The notes: generated by a model not told the origin, from the letters alone. Numbered from the stretch's first letter, positions 38,757 through 49,759 are shown. The stretch is DNA of 64,000 nucleotides from Hylemonella gracilis (GCF_004328645.1 NZ_CP031395.1:3311501-3375500); one strand, 5' to 3'. Program-made: numbers and translations.

Positions 38757-39248
38757 TTAGACGCGCAGTATCCGCTCGCCACGGCCAACACCGCTGCCAC
38801 CGGTTCGAACAGTCTCGAGAATGGCCGCACGGTCGATGGCATCGAGGAAGGCGTCGTTCTTGGCCTGGTCGCCCGTCATCTCGATGGTGTAGCTCTTGTC
38901 GGTCACGTCGATGATGCGGCCACGGAAGATGTCGGCGGTGCGCTTCATCTCCTCGCGCTCCTTGCCCACGGCGCGAACCTTGACCATCATGAGCTCGCGC
39001 TCGATGTAGGCCCCTTCGGTGAGGTCCACCACTTTCACGACCTCGATCAGCCGGTTCAGGTGCTTGGTGATCTGTTCGATCACCTCGTCCGAGCCGGCGG
39101 TCTGGATGGTCATGCGCGAGAGCGAGGCGTCCTCGGTGGGCGCGACAGTCAGCGACTCGATGTTGTAGCCACGGGCCGAGAACAGGCCCACGACGCGGGA
39201 CAGTGCGCCAGGTTCATTTTCCAGCAGCACGGCGATGATGTGTTTCAT
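38757..39248 (-). CDS. ilvH: Acetolactate synthase small (regulatory) subunit
   Basis: This 163-residue subunit has an N-terminal ACT domain (MKHIIAVLLENEPGALSRVVGLFSARGYNIESL, residues 1-75) that binds valine for feedback inhibition, and a C-terminal activation domain. The RBS AGAGGAA is 6 bases upstream. It is encoded between ilvB and ilvC. Confidence 0.95.
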   Translation of the reverse strand: MKHIIAVLLENEPGALSRVVGLFSARGYNIESLTVAPTEDASLSRMTIQTAGSDEVIEQITKHLNRLIEVVKVVDLTEGAYIERELMMVKVRAVGKEREEMKRTADIFRGRIIDVTDKSYTIEMTGDQAKNDAFLDAIDRAAILETVRTGGSGVGRGERILRV

Positions 39249-39369
39249 TGCGATTCCTCTTTTTGCCACCCTCCCCCGCTGCCGGTAAGCAGCAGGCTCG
39301 GTGGTCAATAGATTCGTCCAGGTTTGAAAGAATGCGGGCCCCAGGCTACCCCAGGCCCTGCTTGCGGGA

Positions 39370-41145
39370 TCAGAGATCCTCGGCGCCCAGCAGCATCTCG
39401 GTGATGCCCTTGCCGGCCTGCACCATCGGGAACACGTTCTCGGTGGGGTCGGTGCGGAAGTCGAGAAAGACCGTGCGATCCTTCAACCTGCGCGCCTCGC
39501 GCAGCGCGCCTTCCACGTCGGACGGCTTCTCGATCAGCAAGCCGACATGCCCGTAGGCCTCGGCCAGCTTCACGAAGTCGGGCAGGGAATCCATGTAGCT
39601 GTGGCTGTACCGACCCGAATACTCGATCTCCTGCCACTGCCGAACCATGCCCAGGTAGCGGTTGTTGAGCGAGAGGATCTTGATGGGCGTGTTGTACTGG
39701 CGGCAGGTTGCCAGCTCCTGGATGCACATCTGCACCGAGCCTTCGCCCGTCACGCAGAACACCTCGCTCTCCGGCTTGGCCAGCTTGATGCCCATGGCAT
39801 AAGGAATGCCCACGCCCATGGTGCCCAGGCCACCGGAGTTGATCCAACGCCGGGGCTGGTTGAAGCGGTAGTACTGCGCGGCCCACATCTGGTGCTGGCC
39901 CACGTCGGAGGTGACGTAGGCATCCGCGTCGCGGGTCATGTTCCACAGCGTCTCGATCACGAACTGCGGTTTGATGACGTCCTGGTTGGCACGGTCGTAC
40001 TTCAGGCAGTCGCGTGCGCGCCAGCCTTCGATGCTGTCCCACCAGGCCTGCAGTGCGCCGGCCTCGGGGCGCTGCGGACTTTCCTTGATGGCCACCAGCA
40101 TCTCGGACAGCACGTCCTTCACGTCACCGACGATGGGCACGTCCACCTTCACCCGCTTAGAGATGCTCGACGGATCGATGTCGATGTGGATGATCTTGCG
40201 GTCCACCGAGGCAAAGTGCTTGGGATTGCCGATCACGCGGTCATCGAAGCGCGCGCCCACGGCCAGCAGCACGTCGCAGTTCTGCATGGCGTTGTTGGCT
40301 TCCCAGGTGCCGTGCATGCCCAACATGCCGAGGAATTTGCGGTCGGTGGCGGGGTAGGCTCCCAGGCCCATCAGGGTATTGGTCACCGGGTAGCCCAGCA
40401 GGTCCACCAACTCGCGCAACTCAGGCACGGCATTGCCCAGCAGCACGCCACCGCCGGTGTAAATGTAGGGACGCTTGGCGGCCAGCAGCAACTGAAGGGC
40501 CTTGCGGATCTGGCCCGCGTGCCCCTTCTTGACCGGATTGTAGGAGCGCATGTGCACGCTTTCGGGATAGCCCTTGTACGGCACCTTCTTGAAAGACACA
40601 TCCTTCGGAATGTCCACCACCACCGGACCGGGGCGGCCGCTGCGGGCGATATGAAAGGCTTTCTTCAGGGTATCGGCCAGGTCGTTGGCGTCCTTGACCA
40701 GGAAGTTGTGCTTGACGATCGGGCGGGTGATGCCCACGGTGTCGCATTCCTGGAAGGCATCAAGGCCGATGGCCGCAGTCGGCACCTGGCCACAGATGAT
40801 GACCATCGGAATGCTGTCCATGTAGGCCGTCGCGATGCCGGTCACCGCGTTGGTGACGCCCGGCCCGGAGGTGACCAGGGCCACGCCCACATCACCCGTG
40901 GCGCGCGCGTAACCGTCGGCCGCGTGCACGGCGCCCTGCTCGTGGCGAACCAGGATGTGCTGGATGCTGTCTTGCTTGTAAAAAGCGTCGTAGATGTGAA
41001 GCACTGCACCACCTGGGTAACCCCAGACGTACTTCACGCTCTCGGCTTGCAAGGCCTTGATGAGGATCTCCGCGCCGCGCAGATCTTCGGTCGTGCCTTC
41101 GGCCGCAGCAGCGGCGGAGGCAATTTCAGCTTTGGAAATTTCCAT
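39370..41145 (-). CDS. ilvB: Acetolactate synthase large (catalytic) subunit
   Basis: This 591-residue ThDP enzyme condenses pyruvate with pyruvate or 2-ketobutyrate. The catalytic glutamate lies in [20 protein letters not shown]. The ThDP/Mg motif appears as [19 protein letters not shown] with a downstream [13 protein letters not shown]; the GEG in place of GDG is, to my knowledge, common in betaproteobacterial homologues. The ATG at 41145 ([17 protein letters not shown]) gives a normal N-terminus. The open frame upstream, to the promoter region, is probably untranslated leader. Confidence 0.95.
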   Translation of the reverse strand: MEISKAEIASAAAAAEGTTEDLRGAEILIKALQAESVKYVWGYPGGAVLHIYDAFYKQDSIQHILVRHEQGAVHAADGYARATGDVGVALVTSGPGVTNAVTGIATAYMDSIPMVIICGQVPTAAIGLDAFQECDTVGITRPIVKHNFLVKDANDLADTLKKAFHIARSGRPGPVVVDIPKDVSFKKVPYKGYPESVHMRSYNPVKKGHAGQIRKALQLLLAAKRPYIYTGGGVLLGNAVPELRELVDLLGYPVTNTLMGLGAYPATDRKFLGMLGMHGTWEANNAMQNCDVLLAVGARFDDRVIGNPKHFASVDRKIIHIDIDPSSISKRVKVDVPIVGDVKDVLSEMLVAIKESPQRPEAGALQAWWDSIEGWRARDCLKYDRANQDVIKPQFVIETLWNMTRDADAYVTSDVGQHQMWAAQYYRFNQPRRWINSGGLGTMGVGIPYAMGIKLAKPESEVFCVTGEGSVQMCIQELATCRQYNTPIKILSLNNRYLGMVRQWQEIEYSGRYSHSYMDSLPDFVKLAEAYGHVGLLIEKPSDVEGALREARRLKDRTVFLDFRTDPTENVFPMVQAGKGITEMLLGAEDL

Positions 41146-41305
41146 GATGAACCTCGAGTATTTCTCTGACGAAAAACCTGGGGTGCTCCTTCGCCAGCGC
41201 TTGTGGCACCGCGTCGGAACTTGAGGCCAAAGCCATGAGCGCATCGGATAACCGCGCCGGACTGTGACCCGTTTGCCAATCGGATGAGTTGAATGAGCAG
41301 GGCGC

Positions 41306-41336
41306 ATTATGGCATTGCCCGGGCCAGCTGCGGCAA
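41306..41336 (-). promoter_or_regulatory. Candidate ilvB promoter (extended -10)
   Basis: On the minus strand, TGC-CATAAT (extended -10; the hexamer is at 41306-41311) follows a TTGCCG (41331-41336) with a long 19-base spacer. It would give a leader of about 150 bases before the ilvB ATG. I found no leucine- or valine-rich leader peptide or strong terminator in that leader. Confidence 0.4.
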
Positions 41337-41473
41337 TTTCGACGCGGCGGGCATCGGCTGCTGAGATAATCAGCTCAAATCCGTGTTGAACGCATGACGA
41401 ATTCCCAGCAGCCGGCCACGGCACCTTCTTCCCCCGACACACTCGCCACAAGCCTTGCCGCCCCCCCGGCCTG

Positions 41474-41944
41474 ATGCGCCGCATGGCCTGCTGGCTTTAC
41501 GAAGGCATGCTGCTGTTCGGCGTGATCTTCATCGCCGCCTATCTGTTTTCCTCTCTCACCCAGCAGCGCCACGCGCTCACCGGCAGGCATGCGCTGATGG
41601 CTTTTCTGTTCCTGGTGCTGGGCATCTACTTCACTTGGTTCTGGAGCAAGGGGCAGACCCTGGCCATGAAAACCTGGCACATCCGGGTGACCGACCGGCA
41701 GGGTCGGCGACTCAGTCAGCCACGGGCGCTGCTGCGCTACGTTCTGTCCTGGCTGTGGTTCCTGCCGCCACTGGCGCTGATCGCGCCTTTCCACCTCGGG
41801 GCGGGTGAAACCTCGGTTCTGCTGATCGGCTGGGTGTTGGTCTGGGCCGTGCTCGCCCGTTTCCACCCCCAGCGCCAGTTCTGGCATGACGCTTTGGCGG
41901 GCACGCTGCTGGTGGACGCGCGTCTTCAAGACAATCAGCCATGA
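41474..41944 (+). CDS. RDD-family membrane protein, true start probably at 41395
   Basis: This 156-residue RDD protein has an arginine in the first helix region ([20 protein letters not shown]), three to four membrane helices and the sequence [13 protein letters not shown]. The function is unknown. An ATG at 41395 opens a 26-codon frame ([15 protein letters not shown]...) that ends in a TGA at the run of seven C (41461-41467). Adding one C fuses it as [19 protein letters not shown], the usual form of this family. The gene therefore probably starts at 41395. Its stop overlaps the dgkA ATG. Confidence 0.85.
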   Translation: MRRMACWLYEGMLLFGVIFIAAYLFSSLTQQRHALTGRHALMAFLFLVLGIYFTWFWSKGQTLAMKTWHIRVTDRQGRRLSQPRALLRYVLSWLWFLPPLALIAPFHLGAGETSVLLIGWVLVWAVLARFHPQRQFWHDALAGTLLVDARLQDNQP

Positions 41945-42348
41945 TCGATCCGACGCCTCGGGAACAGGTCCCCGTCAACCTGCAGAAGGGCCGGACCGGC
42001 CTCAACCGCATGGTGCACGCGCTGGGGTATTCCTTTGAGGGCCTGCGCGCGGGCTGGAAGGAAACCGCCTTCCGACAAGAAGTCATCGCAGCCATCCTGC
42101 TGCTGCCGCTGGCGTTCTGGCTGGGGCGGGGCTGGGAGCAGGTGGCCCTGCTGGCTGGCAGCGTAGTGTTACTGATGATCGTGGAACTGCTCAACACCGG
42201 GATCGAAACCGCCATCGACCGCATCGGGCCCGAATGGCACGACCTGTCCAAACGCGCCAAGGACATGGGCAGCGCCGCCGTTCTGCTGGCCCTGCTGCTG
42301 TGCGCCGGCATCTGGGCGGCCGCGCTCTGGCACCGTTTCGCAAGCTGA
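41941..42348 (+). CDS. dgkA: Diacylglycerol kinase (DgkA, prokaryotic type)
   Basis: This 135-residue, three-helix membrane kinase phosphorylates diacylglycerol and so recycles lipid from envelope turnover. The signature VELLNTGIETAIDRI followed by HDLSKRAKDMGSAAV contains the catalytic and magnesium-binding acidic residues. ATG and the RDD gene's TGA overlap as ATGA, indicating coupling. Confidence 0.93.
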   Translation: MIDPTPREQVPVNLQKGRTGLNRMVHALGYSFEGLRAGWKETAFRQEVIAAILLLPLAFWLGRGWEQVALLAGSVVLLMIVELLNTGIETAIDRIGPEWHDLSKRAKDMGSAAVLLALLLCAGIWAAALWHRFAS

Positions 42349-42376
42349 CCAACCGCCCCAGTCCCCCCTTCCAAGC

Positions 42377-42997
42377 ATGAGTGCCACGCAAGAACCCCGC
42401 TTCTCCCTGTGTGTCTACTGCGGTTCACGCCCAGGCGCCGATCCACGCCAGGCCGAACTGGCCCGCGTCGTGGGCCGCTGGATCGGCCACCACGGCGGCC
42501 AGCTGGTCTATGGCGGTGGCCGGGCCGGGCTGATGGGCGCGGTGGCCGAAGCCACGCTGCAAGCCGGTGGCCGCGTGATCGGCATCATCCCGGACATGCT
42601 GGTGGAGCGCGAATGGGCCTACACCGATTGCACCGAACTGCACGTCGTGTCCACCATGCACGAACGTAAGCGTTTGATGGCCGAGCGCAGCGACGCCTTC
42701 CTTGCCCTGCCGGGCGGCATCGGTACCTTCGAGGAGCTGTTCGAAGTCTGGACCTGGCGCCAGCTCGGCTACCACGACAAGCCCGTGGGCATCCTCAACG
42801 CGCACGGCTATTACGATGGCCTGCTATCGTTTTTGCAGCACTGCGTGGCACAACAGCTGATGGACGAGCGGCAGATGAGCCTGCTCGACAGCGGCGCCTT
42901 GGTACAGAACAGTGAGGACGCCGAAACCCTGCTGCGCCGCCTGATCCAGGCGGCAGGCTGGAGTCGGGACAGCGAGGCACTGGGCCGGGTGATCTGA
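42377..42997 (+). CDS. LOG-family (TIGR00730) nucleotide phosphoribohydrolase
   Basis: This 206-residue Rossmann-like protein has the LOG motif LPGGIGTFEELFEVWTWRQLG and the upstream MHERK-RLMAERSDAF. Family members cleave the N-glycosidic bond of AMP or cytokinin nucleotides. It starts 28 bases after dgkA and is convergent with glnB. Confidence 0.9.
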   Translation: MSATQEPRFSLCVYCGSRPGADPRQAELARVVGRWIGHHGGQLVYGGGRAGLMGAVAEATLQAGGRVIGIIPDMLVEREWAYTDCTELHVVSTMHERKRLMAERSDAFLALPGGIGTFEELFEVWTWRQLGYHDKPVGILNAHGYYDGLLSFLQHCVAQQLMDERQMSLLDSGALVQNSEDAETLLRRLIQAAGWSRDSEALGRVI

Positions 42998-43085
42998 ACC
43001 CCGCGCCTGAAGCGGACCCATCTCTTCGCGGGCCTGCCTGGCAGCGGGACCATCAGCAAGCCCGCGCCAGATCTACTCACACCCC

Positions 43086-43445
<360 letters not shown>

Positions 43446-43485
43446 TCAATTTGAATGCGTGATTGTTCAATGCGCGATTCCAAGC

Positions 43486-45183
43486 TCAAGCGCGGAATTT
43501 GTTGGTGATAGGGTAGCGCCAATCCTTGCCGAAACCACGGTGAGTAACCCGGATGCCGACGGGCGCCTGGCGCCGCTTGTACTCGTTGAGTCGCAACAGG
43601 CGAGTGACCCGCTCTACGTCCGCGCGCGCATACCCCGCGGCCACGATGGCCTCGACGCTTTCGTCGTTTTCCATGTAGCGCTCGACGATGGCGTCCAGCA
43701 CCTCGTAAGGCGGCAGGCTGTCCTGATCGGTCTGGTCCGGGCGCAACTCCGCGCTGGGTGGCCGGGTAATGATGCGCTCCGGGATCGGGTTCGCGCCCGT
43801 GCCGTAGGGATCGTTTGCGTTGCGCCAGCGCGCGAGACGGAATACCGCAGTCTTGAGCACATCTTTGATGACCGCGAAGCCCCCGGCCATGTCGCCGTAG
43901 AGTGTGCAATACCCGGTGGCCATCTCGCTCTTGTTGCCCGTGGTGAGCACGATGCGTCCACTCTTGTTGGACAAGGCCATCAGTAAGGTGCCACGGATGC
44001 GAGCCTGGATGTTCTCCTCGGTCGCGTCCTCGGCCAGACCCGCGAATTCCTGGGCCAGCGAAGCCTTGAAAGCCGCGAATTCGGGCACGATGGAAATTTC
44101 GTCGTACTGCACGCCCAGACGCCGCGCCATGTCGCGGGCGTCGATCCAACTGATGTCGGCCGTGTAGGGCGAAGGCATCATCACGGTGCGAACCTTGTCG
44201 GGTCCCAGTGCATCGACGGCGATCGCCAGCACCAGCGCCGAATCAATGCCACCCGACAGTCCGATGATGGCGCCCGGAAAGCCGTTCTTGCCCACATAGT
44301 CGCGCACGCCCAGCACCAGGGCATCCCAGAGATCGGCCTCGCGGTCACGCTCGGGCGCAATCGGGCCGTTCAGACGCAAACCGCCGGCGTCACGCCGCGC
44401 CTCCACCACGAACAAGTCCTCGGCAAAACTCGGTGCCCGCGCAGCCAGGGACACCTCACCCTCGGCCGAGGGCTGCAAGGCAAAGGACCGGCCCTCAAAG
44501 ACCGCCTCGTCCTGGCCGCCCACCAGATGAGCGTAGACCAGGGGCAGGCCATGGTCCCGTACCCGTTGCGCCATGGTGGTTTCGCGCTCATCCCCCTTGC
44601 CGGCGTGGAAGGGCGAGGCGTTGATCACGGCCAGCAATTCGGCGCCCGCCGCACGCGTTTCACGCGCTGGGTTGTCGAACCAGGAATCCTCGCAGATCAG
44701 CAGGCCGATGCGGGTCCGCTCGCCATCCGCCTCCACCTCGAAAACACAGGGCTCGTCCCCAGGCTCGAAATAACGACGCTCATCAAACACCTGGTAATTG
44801 GGGAGCTCGCGCTTGGCGTACCGGGCGATCACCTGGCCCCCACGCAGCACGCTGGCCGCGTTGAAGCGGCCCGGGCGCATGACGGAACGGGTGCGCCAGC
44901 CCCCATCCTCGGTGGCCGCGGGATGTCCCACCACCACGGTCAGGCCCTCCAGATCCGCCAGTTCCCTGGCCACGGTCCGCACGGCTTCGTCACAGGCGGC
45001 GATGAAAGACGGTCGCAACAACAAGTCTTCCGCCGCGTAGCCACAGATGGCCAGCTCGGGCGTCAGTAGCAAATGCACGCCCTGCGTGCAGGCTTGGCGC
45101 GCAATCGTTATGATTTTTTGAGCGTTGCCTGTCAGATCACCGACGACAAAGTTGGACTGGGCAACGCCAAGACGCAAAGACAT
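43486..45183 (-). CDS. nadE: Glutamine-dependent NAD+ synthetase
   Basis: This 565-residue enzyme makes NAD+ from deamido-NAD+ using glutamine. An N-terminal nitrilase-type amidase domain (residues about 1-270, with LLICEDSWFDNPARE holding the catalytic cysteine) feeds ammonia to the C-terminal synthetase (P-loop LSGGIDSALVLAI, later TTGNKSEMATGYCTLYGDMAGGFA). The N-terminus MSLRLGVAQSNFVVGD is canonical, so the ATG at 45183 is firm. That start is only 2 bases from the ATG of the divergent acyltransferase gene. Confidence 0.95.
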   Translation of the reverse strand: MSLRLGVAQSNFVVGDLTGNAQKIITIARQACTQGVHLLLTPELAICGYAAEDLLLRPSFIAACDEAVRTVARELADLEGLTVVVGHPAATEDGGWRTRSVMRPGRFNAASVLRGGQVIARYAKRELPNYQVFDERRYFEPGDEPCVFEVEADGERTRIGLLICEDSWFDNPARETRAAGAELLAVINASPFHAGKGDERETTMAQRVRDHGLPLVYAHLVGGQDEAVFEGRSFALQPSAEGEVSLAARAPSFAEDLFVVEARRDAGGLRLNGPIAPERDREADLWDALVLGVRDYVGKNGFPGAIIGLSGGIDSALVLAIAVDALGPDKVRTVMMPSPYTADISWIDARDMARRLGVQYDEISIVPEFAAFKASLAQEFAGLAEDATEENIQARIRGTLLMALSNKSGRIVLTTGNKSEMATGYCTLYGDMAGGFAVIKDVLKTAVFRLARWRNANDPYGTGANPIPERIITRPPSAELRPDQTDQDSLPPYEVLDAIVERYMENDESVEAIVAAGYARADVERVTRLLRLNEYKRRQAPVGIRVTHRGFGKDWRYPITNKFRA

Positions 45184-45185
45184 AA

Positions 45186-46457
45186 ATGGAAAGCTGGAAA
45201 GAAAAACAGATCGCGGTGCGCGTGAATGATTATGTCACCCGGGTCCACGAGGACATGTCCACCCTCGACGCCGAAGCCTGGAACGACTTGCTGGCACGGC
45301 AGGACCAGCCCACGCCCTTCATGCGGCACGAATACCTGGCCGCCTTGCACGCCAGCGGCAGCGCCACGCCCGCCACGGGCTGGACGCCCCGCTTCCTCAC
45401 GCTGCACGACCGCGCGGGGCAATTGCAGGCCGCCTGCCCGCTCTACCTGAAAAGCCATTCACGCGGCGAATACGTCTTCGACTGGTCCTGGGCAGACGCG
45501 CACCACCGCCACGGCCTGGCGTATTACCCCAAGGGCGTCGTGGCGGTTCCCTTCACGCCCGCGCCCGGTAGCCGCCTGCTGGCGCGCGATGCCACCGCCC
45601 GTAAGGCATTGCTAGAGAGTTTGCTTCAAGTGTGCCGCAGCCTCGGCCTCTCTTCACTGCACCTGCTCTTCGGCAGCGATGCAGACCTGGCTGCGGCGGC
45701 AGACGCCCAGCTGATGCTGCGCCACACCGTCCAATTCCACTGGCGCAATCGCGAACAGCAGCCCCACGCGGACTTCGACGACTTCCTGGCCACGCTGAGC
45801 CAGGACAAACGCAAGAAGATCCGCCAGGAACGCCGCAAGGTCCGTGACGCGGGGGTCAGCTTGCGCCCCTTGCGGGGTCAGGAGATCAGCCCGCAGGACT
45901 GGGACTTCTTTTACCGTTGCTATGAGCACACTTATCTGGAGCACGGCAATCCGCCCTATCTGAAACGCGACTTCTTCACAAAGATAGCGGCGGGACAGGC
46001 CGAAAACTGGTTGCTGTTCCTGGCCGAGCGCGAAGGTCGGCCTATCGCCAGCAGCCTGATCGGACTAGGCGCGGTTCCGGAACCGGACTTGAATTGTGTG
46101 GAAGCAGAGGGAAGGACGCAAGGATCCGGCGAGACAGCGCAGATGGCCGACCGCGCGGTCGCCTGGGGCCGCTACTGGGGCGCGCTGGAGCGGGTCGATT
46201 GTCTGCATTTCGAAGCCTGCTATTACGCGCCGCTGGAGTGGTGCATTGCCCACGGCATGCAGCGCTTCGAGGGCGGAGCCCAAGGGGAACACAAGCTCGC
46301 GCGGGCCTTGTTGCCGGTACAGACCTCCAGCGCCCATTGGCTTGCACAGCCTGATTTCGCGCGCGCAGTCCGGCAGTTCCTGGAGGTTGAAGGAGAACAC
46401 ATCGACCGTTACCTCGACGAACTCACCCAACACTCCCCGCTGCGGCAAGCCCCGTAA
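45186..46457 (+). CDS. FemAB/GNAT-like acyltransferase (DUF482 family)
   Basis: This 423-residue protein matches the peptidogalycan-biosynthesis/DUF482 group of GNAT-fold proteins (PFMRHEYLAALHASGSA, CPLYLKSHSRGEYVFDWSWADA, KRKKIRQERRKV, FEGGAQGEHKLARALLP). The substrate is unknown. The ATG at 45186 is 2 bases from the divergent nadE ATG, leaving no room for a promoter. The GTG at 45216 or the ATG at 45255 (MSTLDAEAWNDLL) may be the real start. Its promoter must then lie inside the nadE coding region or in its own first codons. Confidence 0.85.
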   Translation: MESWKEKQIAVRVNDYVTRVHEDMSTLDAEAWNDLLARQDQPTPFMRHEYLAALHASGSATPATGWTPRFLTLHDRAGQLQAACPLYLKSHSRGEYVFDWSWADAHHRHGLAYYPKGVVAVPFTPAPGSRLLARDATARKALLESLLQVCRSLGLSSLHLLFGSDADLAAAADAQLMLRHTVQFHWRNREQQPHADFDDFLATLSQDKRKKIRQERRKVRDAGVSLRPLRGQEISPQDWDFFYRCYEHTYLEHGNPPYLKRDFFTKIAAGQAENWLLFLAEREGRPIASSLIGLGAVPEPDLNCVEAEGRTQGSGETAQMADRAVAWGRYWGALERVDCLHFEACYYAPLEWCIAHGMQRFEGGAQGEHKLARALLPVQTSSAHWLAQPDFARAVRQFLEVEGEHIDRYLDELTQHSPLRQAP

Positions 46458-46473
46458 GGGCCCCCGCCCGAGC

Positions 46474-48195
46474 TCAGGCCACGACAGCCATGGTCAGAGA
46501 TGTGGGCGCCGAGGCCGGCAAAGTCAGCGTTGGCGCAGCGCTGGCCTGGGCGGCCGAAGCCCCGAGCAACTCTGGTCCCTCCACTTGGAATACCGCGACC
46601 AGATCGACCAGTTCCTTGGCCTGGGTCTTGAGGTTGCTGGCCGCGGTGGCCATCTCCTCCACCAGGGCGGCGTTCTGCTGCGTGGTTTGGTCCATGTTGG
46701 CCACGGCCTCGCCCACTTGCGCGACCCCGACGTTCTGCTCTCCGCTGGCCGTGCTGATCTCGGCCATGATGGTGCTGACGCGCTGGATGCTGGCCACCAC
46801 CTCGGTCATGGTGCCGCCGGCCTTGTCGGCCAGGGCTGTGCCCTGTTCGACCCGCTGCACGCTATCAGTGATCAGGCCCTTGATCTCCTTGGCGGCTTCG
46901 GCGCTGCGACCCGCCAGGGAGCGCACCTCGCTGGCCACCACCGCGAAGCCCCGACCCTGCTCGCCCGCGCGCGCGGCTTCGACCGCCGCGTTCAGCGCCA
47001 GGATATTCGTCTGGAAGGCAATGCCGTCGATCACGCTGATGATGTCGGCGATCCGACGGCTGCTGTCGCTGATGCCCTTCATGGTGTCGACCACCTGGGC
47101 CACGACCTCGCCACCCTGCACCGCCACGGTGGAGGCGCTTTGAGCAAGCTGGTTGGCCTGCTGGGCGTTGGCGGCGTTCTGCCTGACAGTGCTGCCCAGT
47201 TCCTCCATGGAAGCCGCTGTCTGTTCCAGTGCGGCGGCCTGGTTCTCGGTGCGCGCGCTCAGGTCTTGGTTGCCCTGGGCAATCTCCACGCTGGCGACTG
47301 AGACCGATTCACTGCCCAGTCGAACCCGCCCGACGATGCCGGACAAATTCTGCTGCATGCGCAGCAAGGCGCGCAGCAGATGCGTGACCTCGTCCGCGCT
47401 GGCGGTTTGATTGACCCGCTGACCATCGCCGCCCACCAGCAGGGCTGAGCGCTGGCGAGCGTCCAGTCGCAGATCACCTTCAGAAATGCGTTGTGTCACC
47501 TCATACGCGCGCCGCACGGGGCGCACGATCGAACGGGTCGCAAGCGTCGCAAGCACCACGCCCGCCAGGATGGCGGTGACTGCGCCGACGATCTGAATGA
47601 TCTGGCTTTGCCACGCATTCGCCTGGGCCTCGGTCTGCGAATCGACCAGCATCTGGCTGGTGTACTTGGCCACCTTGCGCGCGTCGCGCAGGTAGAGCGC
47701 CGCCAACGGCTGCAACTCGCTGTCGACCGCGATCAGCACGTCCTTGCCCGCCTGCTGCTGCTTGATCAGCTCGACCCGGGCGTTGACGTATTCGCCGCGC
47801 CGCCGCGCGACGTCACGGAGCAGGGCTTGCCCCTGTTCGTCGCCACGCAGCAGTTGCTCAAGTTCCTGCTGATCGGCGGTGATGGCCTTGGAGGTGACGT
47901 TGATCGCATCCTGGAGTTGGTCTCGAAAATAACCATTGCTCGTCTTCAACGCCGCTTCAGCCCGGGTCCAGTTCAGCTCGATCTGAGCGCCCCACCGCTC
48001 GGCCAGCAGACTGCGCCGCATTTCCAGGGTCGACACTTTCTCGCTGGCCGTCTTGAGCGTGTTGAGACGCCAGATGCCAACGCCCGCCACCGTCGCGGTG
48101 ATCAGCAGCAGCAAGGCGAAGGCCAAGCCCAATCGCATGCCGATGGGCATGCGCGATCCGAAACTCGGGATACTTGCTTTCTTGCTTCGTTTCAT
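46474..48195 (-). CDS. Methyl-accepting chemotaxis protein
   Basis: This 573-residue receptor has a first membrane helix (residues about 20-44) and a periplasmic four-helix-type sensor (about 45-190). A second helix (about 193-215), HAMP, and a cytoplasmic signalling domain with the highly conserved tip [20 protein letters not shown] follow. The C-terminus is alanine- and proline-rich and lacks a CheR-binding NWETF-type pentapeptide. The ATG at 48195 is preferred over a TTG two codons upstream. cheW lies upstream but is separated by an intrinsic terminator. Confidence 0.93.
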   Translation of the reverse strand: MKRSKKASIPSFGSRMPIGMRLGLAFALLLLITATVAGVGIWRLNTLKTASEKVSTLEMRRSLLAERWGAQIELNWTRAEAALKTSNGYFRDQLQDAINVTSKAITADQQELEQLLRGDEQGQALLRDVARRRGEYVNARVELIKQQQAGKDVLIAVDSELQPLAALYLRDARKVAKYTSQMLVDSQTEAQANAWQSQIIQIVGAVTAILAGVVLATLATRSIVRPVRRAYEVTQRISEGDLRLDARQRSALLVGGDGQRVNQTASADEVTHLLRALLRMQQNLSGIVGRVRLGSESVSVASVEIAQGNQDLSARTENQAAALEQTAASMEELGSTVRQNAANAQQANQLAQSASTVAVQGGEVVAQVVDTMKGISDSSRRIADIISVIDGIAFQTNILALNAAVEAARAGEQGRGFAVVASEVRSLAGRSAEAAKEIKGLITDSVQRVEQGTALADKAGGTMTEVVASIQRVSTIMAEISTASGEQNVGVAQVGEAVANMDQTTQQNAALVEEMATAASNLKTQAKELVDLVAVFQVEGPELLGASAAQASAAPTLTLPASAPTSLTMAVVA

Positions 48196-48342
48196 CGTCA
48201 ATCACCCGCCCCATGTCGTTTGCCGGATCCGCTTCTCCCCCAGGTTGTCTTGTATTGCCCTGGTGATCGGATTCATGCAAAAAAAGGGCCAGAAATCATG
48301 CGCGGGCCACGGAAGGTCAGCACCTCGCAATGAAAAACATGC

Positions 48343-48366
48343 AAAAAAGGGCGCCAATCAGCGCCC
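48343..48366 (-). terminator. Intrinsic terminator after cheW
   Basis: On the minus strand GGGCGC, loop TGATTG and GCGCCC are followed directly by six T. It lies 29-52 bases past the cheW stop, so cheW and the MCP gene are largely separate transcripts. Confidence 0.8.
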
Positions 48367-48394
48367 TGGACACTGCGCGCTCCGGCGCGGGCGA

Positions 48395-48895
48395 TCAACC
48401 CGAGACCGAGGACAACATCCCCATTTCGGCGCTGCCCATCAGTGCTTCCATGTTCATGATGATGAGCATGCGATCGCCCACGTTGGACAGCCCCGTGATG
48501 AAGCGGGCATCGAGCGTCGTATCGAACTGCGGCGCAGGAGAAATCTGGTCGGTGGAGAGTGTCACCACGTCGGACACGGAATCGACCACCACGCCGATCA
48601 CGGTGCCACGCACGTTCAGGATGATGACCACCGTGAATTCGTTGTAGGCCACCTTGTCGAGTTGCAGCTTCATGCGCAGGTCGATGATGGGCACGATGAC
48701 TCCGCGCAGATTGACCACGCCCTTGACATAGGCCGGCGCATTGACCATGCGCGTGGGCTCCTCGTAGGAGCGGATCTCCTGCACGCGCAAGATATCGATG
48801 GCGTAATCCTCGTCACCGAGGCGCAGGGTCAGGTACTGGCCGGAGGTCGTGGATGCGATCGCGCCGATGTGGCTCTGGGTTGCGCTCAAGGACAT
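48395..48895 (-). CDS. cheW: Chemotaxis coupling protein CheW
   Basis: This 166-residue CheW-domain protein (QYLTLRLGDEDYAIDILRVQEIR, VKGVVNLRGVIVPIIDLRMKL, VVVDSVSDVV) links receptors to the CheA kinase. No cheA, cheR or cheB is nearby. With the neighbouring MCP it forms a small satellite chemotaxis locus. The ATG at 48895 starts the normal domain. Confidence 0.93.
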   Translation of the reverse strand: MSLSATQSHIGAIASTTSGQYLTLRLGDEDYAIDILRVQEIRSYEEPTRMVNAPAYVKGVVNLRGVIVPIIDLRMKLQLDKVAYNEFTVVIILNVRGTVIGVVVDSVSDVVTLSTDQISPAPQFDTTLDARFITGLSNVGDRMLIIMNMEALMGSAEMGMLSSVSG

Positions 48896-49020
48896 GATGG
48901 GGGCTCCTGAACCGGCGATGATTGCCGTGGTGAGGGAAGCAAACAGGGATAACCGTACAGCTACCTGCCCATGATACACGCCGCAGAGCCGCCGTGGCGG
49001 CCCCTGCTTGCGGCAATACT

Positions 49021-49557
49021 TCAGGCCAAGGACTTGTTGTAGGCGGCGACCCCGTCCATGATTTCCTTCTTGGCTGCCTCGGGACCTTCCCAACCCAGCA
49101 CCTTGACCCACTTGCCCTTTTCGAGATCCTTGTAATGCTCGAAGAAGTGCTCGATGGTCTTGAGGCGCATGGGATTCATGTCCTCGGGCTTCTGCCACTG
49201 GGTGTAGAGCGACAGTATCTTGTCCGTGGGCACGGCCAGCACCTTGCCGTCAACGCCGGCTTCGTCTTCCATGTTCAGGATGCCGATGGCGCGGCAAGGC
49301 ACCACCACGCCCGGCAGCAACGGCACGGGCGTGATCACCAGCACGTCCACCGGATCGCCGTCGCCCGAGAGAGTCTGGGGCACGTAACCGTAGTTCGTGG
49401 GGTAGTGCATGGACGTGCTCATGAAGCGGTCCACGAAGATCGCGCCAGTTTCCTTGTCCACCTCGTACTTGATGGGGTCGCCGTTCATCGGGATTTCGAT
49501 GACCACGTTGAAGGCTTCGGGAATGTTCTTGCCGGCGGGGACGTTGTCGAGAGCCAT
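49021..49557 (-). CDS. ppa: Soluble inorganic pyrophosphatase
   Basis: This 178-residue family I pyrophosphatase has the signature DGDPVDVLV with the metal-binding aspartates and [12 protein letters not shown]. It hydrolyses pyrophosphate from biosynthesis. It is divergent from hppA, the membrane-bound pyrophosphatase, with about 200 bases between them that must hold both promoters. Confidence 0.95.
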   Translation of the reverse strand: MALDNVPAGKNIPEAFNVVIEIPMNGDPIKYEVDKETGAIFVDRFMSTSMHYPTNYGYVPQTLSGDGDPVDVLVITPVPLLPGVVVPCRAIGILNMEDEAGVDGKVLAVPTDKILSLYTQWQKPEDMNPMRLKTIEHFFEHYKDLEKGKWVKVLGWEGPEAAKKEIMDGVAAYNKSLA

Positions 49558-49759
49558 GATTTCCTTTGAATTTCCTTGGGTTGCGTCAGGACTAACCCCG
49601 ATTCTACCGGCGCACTCCGCACCCCAGAATGGACGCGTTGGCCAATCGTCATGTACCGGCTCCCTGGGTGGCGGCGCGACGAGGAAGCAACGCAGCGGCG
49701 GCCCCGCCTTGCGTTGCCGCCCCTCACGCGTCCATCCAAACATCACAGAGGAGTTCGAC

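Noticed and set aside
39248..41169. Plus-strand open frames opposite ilvB, up to 540 codons
   Set aside because: Shadow frames of a certain gene, without RBS or domain.
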